Source: Streptomyces tsukubensis
GTDB taxonomy: Bacteria; Actinomycetota; Actinomycetes; Streptomycetales; Streptomycetaceae
Direction: 5' to 3'
DNA length: 64,000 nt
Assembly: GCF_009296025.1 (NCBI RefSeq)
Contig: NZ_CP045178.1
Coordinates: 7,068,001 to 7,132,000, forward strand
The position numbers and the translations under genes are program-made. Shown piece after piece: positions 32,759 through 40,452 of this stretch. How positions within the stretch are numbered: position 1 is the stretch's first letter; each line of letters begins with the position of its first letter. The notes under the pieces are model-generated. The model ran no database searches. It saw only the letters and a program-made list of their open reading frames with translations, and had not been told where the DNA came from.

Positions 32759-34045
32759 GTGAGCGAGACGACGACTGAAACCCTCCAATACCGCTTTGAC
32801 GGGCCGGAGCAGGCACCAGTGCTGATCCTGGGCCCCTCCCTCGGAACCACATGGCACATGTGGGATCGGCAGATACCGGAGTTGATTCGGCACTGGCGGG
32901 TCTTCCGCTACGACCTTCCGGGGCACGGTGGTGCCTCCGCCCACCCGGCGGGTTCCGTCGCGGAACTCACCGACCGGCTGCTCGCCACGCTCGACGAGGC
33001 CGGAGTGGGGCGTTTCGGGTACGCGGGCTGCGCCCTCGGTGGCGCTGTCGGCGCTGATCTCGCGCTGCGGCATCCGCAGCGCCTCGCGTCACTCGCGCTG
33101 ATCGCCGCCTCCCCGAGGTTCGGCACGGCCGACGAGTTCCGCCAGCGTGGTGTGGTCGTCCGTACCAATGGGCTCGACCCGATCGCCCGAAGCTCACCCG
33201 AGCGATGGTTCACGCCCGGCTTCGCCGCCGCCCAGCCCGCGATCACGGAGTGGGCCGTGCAGATGGTGCGCACCACCGACCCCGGCTGCTACATCTCGGC
33301 CTGCGAGGCGCTCGCCTCCTTCGACATCCGCTCGGAACTCGCCCGCATCGCGGCCCCGACACTCGTTCTCGTCGGCTCGGAGGACCAGGTCACAGGCCCC
33401 GCCCAGGCCCGCACGCTGGTCGCGGGCATAAGGGATGCCCGGCTCGCCGTCGTCCCCGGCGCCTCCCACCTCGCCCCCGTGGAGCAGCCGGCCGCCGTCA
33501 CCGACCTTCTCGTACGCCACTTCACGACGGCCTGGCAGCCGGAGCAGGCCGCGTCCCCCGCGGCCATCGTGGCGCCGCCCGTGAAGCCCGTCATCTCCCC
33601 GCCGCAGCAGACGGGCCCGGTCGCGGAGATCGCCCCGTTCGCCGTCGAGGAGCCCGCGGTCCGCCCCGACGCGTACGAGACGGGTCTGAAGGTGCGCAGG
33701 GCCGTGCTCGGTGACGCGCACGTGGACGGGGTCCTCGACTCCGCCGACTCGTTCTCCGAGGACTTCGAGCGGTTCGTCACCCGCTACGCCTGGGGCGAGG
33801 TCTGGGACCGGCCGGGTCTTGACCGTCGCAGCCGTAGCTGTGTCACGCTCACCGCGCTGGTCGCGTCCGGCCACCTGGAAGAGCTCGCTCTCCACACCAA
33901 AGCGGCCCTCCGCAACGGCCTGACACCCGCCGAGATCAAGGAAGTCCTCATCCAGGCCGGCGTCTACTGTGGCGTGCCGGCCGCCGCCGCCGCGTTCAAA
34001 GTGGCGCGTGAGGTGATCCAGCAGGAGACGACACCACAGGAGTAG
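32759..34045 (+). CDS. pcaL: PcaL-like fusion: 3-oxoadipate enol-lactonase + 4-carboxymuconolactone decarboxylase
   Basis: 428 residues from the GTG at 32759 (the ATG at 32741 is an alternative). Residues 1-260 form an alpha/beta hydrolase like PcaD (LGPSLGTTWHMWDRQIPEL, YDLPGHGGAS, GSEDQVTGP, GASHLAPVEQP). Residues ~315-425 form a CMD domain (DSADSFSEDFERFV, LALHTKAALRNGLTPAEIKEVLIQAGVYCGVP). The fusion carries out two successive steps of the beta-ketoadipate pathway. The expected nucleophile elbow GxSxGG reads GCALGG: Ala92 stands where Ser should be, with Cys91 just before it, while the Asp and His of the triad are kept. The lactonase half may be inactive, use Cys91, or have another role. 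No other pca genes are nearby. Confidence 0.85.
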   Translation: MSETTTETLQYRFDGPEQAPVLILGPSLGTTWHMWDRQIPELIRHWRVFRYDLPGHGGASAHPAGSVAELTDRLLATLDEAGVGRFGYAGCALGGAVGADLALRHPQRLASLALIAASPRFGTADEFRQRGVVVRTNGLDPIARSSPERWFTPGFAAAQPAITEWAVQMVRTTDPGCYISACEALASFDIRSELARIAAPTLVLVGSEDQVTGPAQARTLVAGIRDARLAVVPGASHLAPVEQPAAVTDLLVRHFTTAWQPEQAASPAAIVAPPVKPVISPPQQTGPVAEIAPFAVEEPAVRPDAYETGLKVRRAVLGDAHVDGVLDSADSFSEDFERFVTRYAWGEVWDRPGLDRRSRSCVTLTALVASGHLEELALHTKAALRNGLTPAEIKEVLIQAGVYCGVPAAAAAFKVAREVIQQETTPQE

Positions 34046-34063
34046 CCGTAGCAGGATGGGGGC

Positions 34064-34705
34064 ATGACCATCGAACTGACGAAGAAGACCCACGCGTGTG
34101 TCCGGCTGGAGAAGGCAGGACGCGTTCTCGCCATCGACCCCGGCGTGTTCACCGAGGAAGGCGCGGCCGTCGGCGCGGACGCCATCCTCGTCACGCACGA
34201 GCACCCCGACCACTTCAGCGAGGGACAGCTCAGGGCGGCGCTGGAGGCCAACCCGGAGGCCGAGATCTGGACGCTGCGCTCCGTCGCGGAACAGATCTCC
34301 GCGGCCTTCCCGGGGCGGGTGCACACCGTGGGGCACGGCGACACCTTCACGGCGGCCGGGTTCGACGTCCAGGTACACGGAGAACTGCACGCCGTCATCC
34401 ACCCCGACATTCCCAGGATCACCAACGTCGGGTTCCTCCTCGACGGCTCGGTCTTCCACCCCGGCGACGCCCTCACCGTCCCCGACCGGCCCGTCGAAAC
34501 GCTGATGCTCCCTGTGATGGCGCCCTGGAGCAAGCTCTCCGAGGTCATCGACTACGTACGGGAGGTCAAGCCGCAGCGCGCGTACGACGTCCACGACGCG
34601 CTCCTCACCGACCTCGCCCGCCCCGTCTACGACAGCCAGATCGGCTCCCTCGGCGGCGGCGCGGAGCACCTGCGGCTCGCATCCGGCGAGTCCGCCACCA
34701 TCTGA
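34064..34705 (+). CDS. MBL-fold metal-dependent hydrolase (UlaG-like)
   Basis: 213 residues, starting 18 bp after the PcaL stop. Metal-binding motif HEHPDH (residues 46-51) follows the first strand with its AIDPG turn. Further metal and fold positions are HGELHAVIHPD and FHPGDAL. It lacks the longer C-terminal region of RNase J or CPSF types, so it belongs to the small single-domain MBL group often annotated UlaG-like. The substrate cannot be predicted. The short spacing suggests co-transcription with the PcaL gene. Confidence 0.88.
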   Translation: MTIELTKKTHACVRLEKAGRVLAIDPGVFTEEGAAVGADAILVTHEHPDHFSEGQLRAALEANPEAEIWTLRSVAEQISAAFPGRVHTVGHGDTFTAAGFDVQVHGELHAVIHPDIPRITNVGFLLDGSVFHPGDALTVPDRPVETLMLPVMAPWSKLSEVIDYVREVKPQRAYDVHDALLTDLARPVYDSQIGSLGGGAEHLRLASGESATI

Positions 34706-34798
34706 CCCCGCCTGGACAAGGGGGCGCGCGGCCGTGAGGCCCGCGGCGCCCCCCGGCTCCGCGGCCGGTTGTCCGACCCGCCGGGTAGGTTGGACGGC

Positions 34799-35578
34799 AT
34801 GCGGATTGCCACCTGGAACGTGAACTCGATCACCGCCCGTCTCCCGAGGCTGCTGGCCTGGCTGGAGAAGAGCGGTACGGACGTGCTGTGTGTCCAGGAG
34901 ACCAAGACCACCGCCGAGGCCTTCCCCGCCGAGGCCCTGCGCGAGGTCGGCTACGAGTCGGCGGTCAACGCCACCGGCCGGTGGAACGGCGTGGCCTTGA
35001 TCTCCAGGGTCGGTCTCGACGACGTCGTACCCGGCCTGCCCGGCGGCCCCGACTACGACGGCGTGACCGAGCCCCGCGCCATTTCGGCGACGTGCGGCCC
35101 GGTCCGCCTCTGGTCGGTCTACGTGCCCAACGGACGCGAGGTCGGCCACGACCACTACACGTACAAACTCCGCTGGTTCGAGGCGCTGCGGGCCGCGGTC
35201 TCCGACGACGCGGCGGGGCCACGGCCCTTCGCCGTCCTCGGCGACTACAACGTCGCGCCCACCGACGACGACGTATGGGACCCCACCGTCTTCGAGGACT
35301 CCACGCATGTCACGGCCCCCGAGCGCGACGCCCTCACCGCACTGCGCTCCACCGGCCTGAGCGACGTGGTGCCGCGCCCCCTCAAGTACGAGAGGCCGTA
35401 CACCTACTGGGACTACCGTCAGCTCGCCTTCCCCAAGAACCGGGGCATGCGCATCGACCTGGTGTACGGCAACGAGCCGTTCGCGAAGGCCGTCTCCGAC
35501 TCCTACGTCGACCGCGAGGAGCGCAAGGGCAAGGGCGCCTCCGACCACGCACCCGTCGTCGTGGACCTGGACGTGTGA
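34799..35578 (+). CDS. xthA: Exodeoxyribonuclease III
   Basis: 259 residues from the ATG at 34799. Endonuclease/exonuclease/phosphatase fold with the diagnostic motifs: MRIATWNVNSITAR, LCVQETKT (metal Glu), YVPNGREVGHDHYTYKL, LGDYNVAPTDDDVWD (catalytic Asp/Asn), RIDLVYG and SDHAPVVVDL (catalytic Asp-His). It acts in base excision repair as an AP endonuclease and 3'-phosphodiesterase. The gene stands alone, about 90 bp after the MBL gene. Confidence 0.95.
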   Translation: MRIATWNVNSITARLPRLLAWLEKSGTDVLCVQETKTTAEAFPAEALREVGYESAVNATGRWNGVALISRVGLDDVVPGLPGGPDYDGVTEPRAISATCGPVRLWSVYVPNGREVGHDHYTYKLRWFEALRAAVSDDAAGPRPFAVLGDYNVAPTDDDVWDPTVFEDSTHVTAPERDALTALRSTGLSDVVPRPLKYERPYTYWDYRQLAFPKNRGMRIDLVYGNEPFAKAVSDSYVDREERKGKGASDHAPVVVDLDV

Positions 35579-36128
35579 CCTGGAGGACGTGGGACCTGGC
35601 GGCCCGGTGGCCAGGAGAGCGCGTGGCCCGGCATGTCTCCCGGTGGTGCGGCCCGGGGTGAACGGGGAGGCGCGCGGCCGGTCACTGCGCGCTGAGCGCC
35701 TTCAGGTCGACCATGGCCGCCCTGCCTGACCGCCCTGTTGTCGAAGAGCTGACTCAGCGGCTGTGGGCGGGAGTTGTCCGGTGACGCGGACTCGCGGACG
35801 GACGCGGCGGCGGGCGCTGCCACGACGGCGAGCCGCGCGCGAACCATGGCCGTCCCCGGATGTGCCGACGCACCTCCCTTCCCCTCTCCGCGAATCCCGG
35901 TCGGGTGCGCTCCACCGGTCCGCACGGATCACCGGTGAGGGCGACGCGCGGGACGGCGGCGGGGTTCAGTGAAAGGCGCGCCCCGAAAGCGGAGACGTGA
36001 CGACGGTGCGTCAACGCGGCGGTCGGCGACAGGCGAGGAACACTTCCGGGGGACAACGGACGCCCACGCCCTGCGGACCGTGCGCGCCCTGTGGTGTGAC
36101 CGCCACGCGGAGTGCGAGGCTGGGTGGT
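35579..36128. other. 550-bp gap with no recognisable gene
   Basis: Open frames exist on both strands, but none shows a known motif or a start with a good ribosome site. I see nothing specific here. Confidence 0.5.
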
Positions 36129-36668
36129 ATGAAGATCCCTTTCGCGGACAAGTGGCGCAAACAGCCCGTTCCTGGTCATGCGAGCGACACGGGCGCGGGT
36201 GAAGGTGAGGACGTGGGCGGAGCGGTCGCCGCGGCGTCAAGGGGTGACCGGCCCTCCCGCTCCGGGCCTGTTCCGCCCGCCCCTCCACCCGTATCGGCGT
36301 TCGAGGAGGCGCCGGAGGGGGCGGCCGAGCTGTTGTCCGAATGTGAGTTGCTGCGTTCGCAGGCCGACGACGCGGGACTCGAACTCGACGACACACCGGC
36401 CTCGTTGGGCGCTCTCGACCAGCTCTCGCCGCGCTGGCGCGACGACCCGGAGATGCTGCCGTGGCTCGGCAACGACGCCGGTCTCTACCTCGGCACGGTC
36501 ATCGTCCGCACGGTGCCGGGCGCTGTCTGGCACATCTGGCCGGGCGGCCACCCGATCGTGCGGCTCCCCTCCGGACGTGAACTCCATGTGGTGGAGGCCG
36601 GTCTTGAGTGGGCGGTCAACGGCGCACCCGGCCTCTCCCAGGTCTACTGGGAGGCTTCGGAGACGTAA
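36129..36668 (+). CDS. DUF6278 family protein
   Basis: 179 residues. It starts MKIPFADKWRKQP, followed by a ~45-residue Gly/Pro/Ala linker, then a compact domain: LLSECELLRSQADDAGLELDDTPASLGALDQLSPRWRDDPEMLPWLGNDAGLYLGTVIVRTVPGAVWH, ending in GLEWAVNGAPGLSQVYWEASE. I recognise the second half as DUF6278, a conserved Streptomyces family with a SUKH-like or immunity-like look (LGNDAGLYLGTVIV). There is no signal peptide. Function unknown. Confidence 0.8.
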   Translation: MKIPFADKWRKQPVPGHASDTGAGEGEDVGGAVAAASRGDRPSRSGPVPPAPPPVSAFEEAPEGAAELLSECELLRSQADDAGLELDDTPASLGALDQLSPRWRDDPEMLPWLGNDAGLYLGTVIVRTVPGAVWHIWPGGHPIVRLPSGRELHVVEAGLEWAVNGAPGLSQVYWEASET

Positions 36669-36844
36669 GCCCCCTGCCCCCTGAGGCTTTTCCCGCACGT
36701 CCACACGGACATGTCCTCACGGACGCCCGTCCCGGGGTCGGAATGACAGCCCTCTCTCGGGCCCGGAACGACCGCCCGTTCCGGGAGTCGGAACGGCCGG
36801 CCACTCTCGGGTTCGGTCCGCCGCTCGTCACGCAAGGACCCCTC
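36669..36844. repeat. Repeat-rich gap with a third MITE end
   Basis: No gene. Two imperfect copies of a segment reading GGRGTCGGAA...CTCTCGGG lie about 54 bp apart in 36731-36815. At 36831-36843 CGCAAGGACCCCT matches the terminal repeat of the MITE-like elements and directly abuts element 1. Confidence 0.5.
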
Positions 36845-37008
36845 AGGGGCCCTTGCCATAGGGGCGCCCGGGCCGCGGGGGCCGGCACCGCACCTCGCGG
36901 CGTTGCCGAAAAGCCCTGGTAGCTCCGCTACGAGGGCTCTCCGGCGCCTTGCGACGCACGGCACCGGCCCCCGCGGCCTGATCGGACTCCCCTATGGCAA
37001 GGACCCCT
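36845..37008. mobile_element. MITE-like palindromic element, copy 1 (164 bp)
   Basis: Near-perfect 20-bp terminal inverted repeats (36845-36864 and 36989-37008, 19 of 20 matching) have the form AGGGGYCCTTGCCATAGGGG. Inside is a perfect 15-bp stem (36871-36885 with 36964-36978), then a further stem around a GGTAGC/GCTACG core (about 36914-36940). No open frame fits it. A shorter relative lies at 46526-46602. It may also work as a terminator or structured RNA. Confidence 0.7.
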
Positions 37009-37123
37009 AAATAACATCAGCGCGCAAATACGGTTAATTCCCGCTCGTGCGTGTCGTCCGTCAAGTCCCCTGAGGGATGGATAGTTTGCGCGGACCCGAC
37101 ATGGAGAGTGGGTAGGTCCTGGC

Positions 37124-37867
37124 ATGGCCGTCGATCCGCTGATCGAGCTGCGTGGCGTCAACAAGTACTACGGGGAGCTGCACGTACTCCAGGACATCGA
37201 TCTGACGGTCGCCCGAGGGGAAGTAGTGGTCGTCATCGGCCCCTCAGGCTCCGGCAAGTCGACGCTCTGCCGGGTGGTCAACCGGCTGGAGACCATTCAG
37301 TCGGGGACCATCAGAGTCGACGGCAGGCCGCTCCCGGAGGAGGGCAAGGCCCTGGCGGGGCTGCGGGCCGAGGTCGGGATGGTCTTCCAGTCCTTCAATC
37401 TCTTCGCGCACAAGACGGTCCTGCAGAACGTCTCCCTCGCCCAGATGAAGGTACGCGGGCGCAAGAGGGAAGAGGCCGACCACCGTTCCCGGGAACTCCT
37501 GGACCGGGTCGGCCTGTCCTCGCAGGCCGCCAAACTGCCGGCCCAGCTCTCCGGCGGACAGCAGCAGCGGGTGGCGATCGCCCGAGCCCTGGCCATGGAC
37601 CCCAAGGTGCTGCTCTTCGACGAACCGACATCGGCTCTCGACCCCGAGATGATCAACGAAGTCCTTGAGGTCATGCGCCGGCTGGCCCGCGACGGAATGA
37701 CGATGGTGGTCGTCAGCCATGAGATGGGCTTCGCGAGGTCGGCCGCCAACCGGGTGGTGTTCATGTCCGAGGGGCGCGTCGTCGAGGACCGCACCCCCGA
37801 GGATTTCTTCACCCGACCGGAGAGCGAACGGGCCAGGGACTTCCTCTCCAAGATCCTCAAGCACTGA
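37124..37867 (+). CDS. gluA: Amino-acid (glutamate-type) ABC transporter ATP-binding protein
   Basis: 247 residues. Polar amino-acid transporter ATPase with Walker A GPSGSGKST, Q-loop MVFQSFNLF, signature LSGGQQQ, Walker B VLLFDEPTSALDPE and the H-loop SHE. FNLFAHKTVLQN and ALAMDPKVLLFDEPTSALDPEMINEVLEVM are typical of the GluA/GlnQ subfamily. It heads the operon gluABCD: binding protein 13 bp downstream, then two permeases. Substrate (glutamate, aspartate or glutamine) is inferred from the family and the operon layout. Confidence 0.92.
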   Translation: MAVDPLIELRGVNKYYGELHVLQDIDLTVARGEVVVVIGPSGSGKSTLCRVVNRLETIQSGTIRVDGRPLPEEGKALAGLRAEVGMVFQSFNLFAHKTVLQNVSLAQMKVRGRKREEADHRSRELLDRVGLSSQAAKLPAQLSGGQQQRVAIARALAMDPKVLLFDEPTSALDPEMINEVLEVMRRLARDGMTMVVVSHEMGFARSAANRVVFMSEGRVVEDRTPEDFFTRPESERARDFLSKILKH

Positions 37868-37880
37868 GGGGGCGCGAGCC

Positions 37881-38789
37881 ATGAGGAATCGATACTCCGT
37901 CCGGGCACTGACCGCCCTGCTGCTGACCCTCGCGGCCCTGGCCGGCTGCGGCAAGGAGGGCAGCCCGCCCGTGAAGGGACCACGCGCGGACCAACTCCCG
38001 AAGTACCGCGTGGCCCGGGAGTTCCGGCTGGCCGACTCGCCGACCTGGCGGGCGGCCAGGGCACGGGGCCACCTCGTTGTCGGAGCCAAGGAGGACCAGC
38101 CCTACCTCGGCGAGAAGGACCCGTCAGGGGGCGGCTACACCGGATTCGACATCGAGATCGCCAAGATGATCTCCGCCGGTCTCGGATTCGCTCCCTCCAC
38201 CATCTCGTTCCGGACGATCGCCTCGGCCAACCGCGAGACCTCGCTCCAGAACGGCCAGATCGACTACTACGTCGGCACCTACACCATCAACGCCAACCGC
38301 AAGAAGAGCGTCGGCTTCGGAGGGCCCTACTACATGGCGGGTCAGGGCCTGTTGGTCCGTACCGACGAGGACAGCATCCACGGACCGCACGACCTCGCCG
38401 GAAGGCGCGTCTGCTCCGCCGCGGGCTCCACTCCCTACCAGCGCATCCAGAAGGACCATCCGGAGGCGCGCCTGGTCTCCTACGACACGTACTCGATCTG
38501 CGTCGACAACCTGCTGACCTATCAGGTCGACGCCGTCACCACCGACGACTCGATCCTGCTGGGATACGCGGCGAAGGTGCCCGAAGAACTGAAAGTCACG
38601 GGAAAGCCGTTCTCGAAGGAGCCCTACGGAGTGGGGCTGCCCAAGAACGACACCGCGCTGCGGTTCGCCGTCGACGACATCCTCGCGGCGGGCGAGCGCG
38701 ACGGCGACTGGAAGAAGGCGTACGAGGCGACGCTCGGTCTCTCCGGAGTCCCCGCTCCCAAGCCCCCACCCATCGACCGCTACCGGTGA
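37881..38789 (+). CDS. gluB: Amino-acid ABC transporter substrate-binding lipoprotein
   Basis: 302 residues from the ATG at 37881. A signal peptide ends in the lipobox LAGC. The SBP_bac_3 fold is clear: RGHLVVGAKEDQPYLGEKD, GFDIEIAKMIS, TIASANRETSLQNGQIDYYVGTYTINANRKKSVGF, GPYYMAGQGLLV, and the hinge and lid pattern AVTTDDSILLGYA. It captures the amino acid outside the membrane and delivers it to the gluCD permease. It sits between the ATPase and permease genes. Confidence 0.92.
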   Translation: MRNRYSVRALTALLLTLAALAGCGKEGSPPVKGPRADQLPKYRVAREFRLADSPTWRAARARGHLVVGAKEDQPYLGEKDPSGGGYTGFDIEIAKMISAGLGFAPSTISFRTIASANRETSLQNGQIDYYVGTYTINANRKKSVGFGGPYYMAGQGLLVRTDEDSIHGPHDLAGRRVCSAAGSTPYQRIQKDHPEARLVSYDTYSICVDNLLTYQVDAVTTDDSILLGYAAKVPEELKVTGKPFSKEPYGVGLPKNDTALRFAVDDILAAGERDGDWKKAYEATLGLSGVPAPKPPPIDRYR

Positions 38790-38855
38790 GCACCACACGC
38801 CGGCCGAGAACGACAGACGCGAACGGCACCTCACGAACGACAGGCACCCACCGAC

Positions 38856-39500
38856 ATGGACGTACTGACAGAGAACTTCTCCGACTACGGAAAGGGCTTC
38901 CTCGGCACCGTCGAACTCACCGTCTACGCCTCGGTCCTGGCGCTCGTCCTCGGCTTCGTCATGGCCTCGTTCCGGGTGGCGCCGGTCGGATCGCTGCGTG
39001 TCTTCGGTACCGCGTGGGTCACCGTCCTGCGCAACACCCCGCTGACACTTCTCTTCTTCGCCGTGCTGCTCGGGCTTCCGCGCTTCGGTCTGGTCCTCCC
39101 CTTCCAGCTCTTCGCGGTCCTCGCGCTCGGCTGCTACACCTCGGCGTTCATCTGCGAGGCACTGCGCTCGGGGATCAACACCGTCCCGCGCGGACAGGGA
39201 GAGGCGGCGCGCAGCCTGGGAATGACCTTCGGGCAGACGCTGGTCTTCGTCATCCTGCCGCAGGCCTTCAGATCGGTGATCTCGCCGGTCGGCTCGAACC
39301 TCATCGCCCTGGCCAAGAACTCCGCCATCGCGGGAGCGTTCAGCGTCACCGAACTGCTCGGCACCTACAAGACACTCAACGAACTCGGCTACAACATCAT
39401 CTGGACCTTCGTCTGGATCGCTGTCGGGTACCTCATCCTCACGCTCGCTCTCAGCGCGGTGTTCAACGTGCTGGAGAAGCACTGGGGGGTGGCCCGATGA
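38856..39500 (+). CDS. gluC: Amino-acid ABC transporter permease
   Basis: 214 residues, with about five membrane helices. The HisM/GluC-type permease signature is clear: GTVELTVYASVLALVLGF, VLRNTPLTLLFF, and the EAA loop EALRSGINTVPRGQGEAARSLGMTFGQTLVFVILPQAFR. The stop overlaps the gluD start by ATGA, so translation is coupled. There is a 66-bp gap after gluB and no strong ribosome site. Confidence 0.92.
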   Translation: MDVLTENFSDYGKGFLGTVELTVYASVLALVLGFVMASFRVAPVGSLRVFGTAWVTVLRNTPLTLLFFAVLLGLPRFGLVLPFQLFAVLALGCYTSAFICEALRSGINTVPRGQGEAARSLGMTFGQTLVFVILPQAFRSVISPVGSNLIALAKNSAIAGAFSVTELLGTYKTLNELGYNIIWTFVWIAVGYLILTLALSAVFNVLEKHWGVAR

Positions 39501-40402
39501 GCGGGGTGTTCTCCCTGCACGGCTCCACCGGAGCCTCCGCGCTGTACGACGTGCCGGGGCCGAGGACCCGCAGACGGCACACCCTGTACGGGCTCCTCTC
39601 GACGCTGGTGATCCTGGCGCTCCTCGGGTGGCTGCTCTATCTGCTGTTCGACACGGACCAGTTCACCGCCGAGAAGTGGACCCCGTTCGAGTACAAGGGC
39701 ATCCAGGAACTGCTGCTGCGGGGGCTCGGCAACACCCTGAAGGCCTTCGCCATCTCCGCGGTGCTCGCACTGGCGCTCGGGGCGCTGCTCGCGGCGGGCC
39801 GGCTCTCCGACCACAGGCCCGTGCGCTGGGTCTCCACTGTCCTGGTCGAGTTCTTCCGGGCCATGCCGGTACTGGTGATGATCTTCTTCGTCTTCGTGGC
39901 GCTGAAGGTGCAGCCGCTGCCGGCCCTGGTCACCGGGCTCACCCTCTACAACGGCTCCGTGCTCGCCGAGGTCTTCCGCTCCGGCGTCAACTCCGTCGAG
40001 CGCGGGCAGCGGGAGGCCGCCTACGCGCTGGGGATGCGCAAGACCCAGGTGATGTCGCACGTCCTGGTCCCGCAGGCCGTACGCGCGATGCTGCCCTCGA
40101 TCATCAGCCAGCTCGTGGTGGCCCTCAAGGACACCTCATTGGGCTTTTTGATCACCTATGAGGAGTTCCTCCACGCCGGAAAGCTGATCGCGTCGAATCT
40201 CGACTACGATTTGCCGTTCATCCCGGTGGTGATGGTGATCTCGCCGATCTACATCGGGATGTGCATGGTGCTCTCCTGGCTCGCCCACTGGGTGGCCGCG
40301 AGGGAGCGGCGCAGTCCCAAGACCGAGGCCGTGGATCTCGTCCCGGCCGCACCAGGGACGCTGCTGCCGGGGGGCGGTCCCTCCACATCCTCCCGGGAGT
40401 AG
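39497..40402 (+). CDS. gluD: Amino-acid ABC transporter permease
   Basis: 301 residues from the ATG at 39497. It has a longer N-terminus than gluC, with a first membrane helix at about residues 30-50. The permease core has LGNTLKAFAISAVLALALG, EFFRAMPVLVMIFF, and the EAA loop EVFRSGVNSVERGQREAAYALGMRKTQVMSHVLVPQAVR. The C-terminal ~35 residues are hydrophilic. It pairs with gluC to form the heterodimeric channel. Convergent with the S15 hydrolase gene 50 bp downstream. Confidence 0.92.
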   Translation: MSGVFSLHGSTGASALYDVPGPRTRRRHTLYGLLSTLVILALLGWLLYLLFDTDQFTAEKWTPFEYKGIQELLLRGLGNTLKAFAISAVLALALGALLAAGRLSDHRPVRWVSTVLVEFFRAMPVLVMIFFVFVALKVQPLPALVTGLTLYNGSVLAEVFRSGVNSVERGQREAAYALGMRKTQVMSHVLVPQAVRAMLPSIISQLVVALKDTSLGFLITYEEFLHAGKLIASNLDYDLPFIPVVMVISPIYIGMCMVLSWLAHWVAARERRSPKTEAVDLVPAAPGTLLPGGGPSTSSRE

Positions 40403-40452
40403 AGGGGAGGACAGCAGCCAAGGGCAATGGCCCGCCCGGCAGCAGCCGGTGA

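Noticed and set aside
32740..32760. tRNA-adjacent attachment site for the integrase remnant
   Set aside because: No tRNA gene or obvious direct repeat was found near the remnant.
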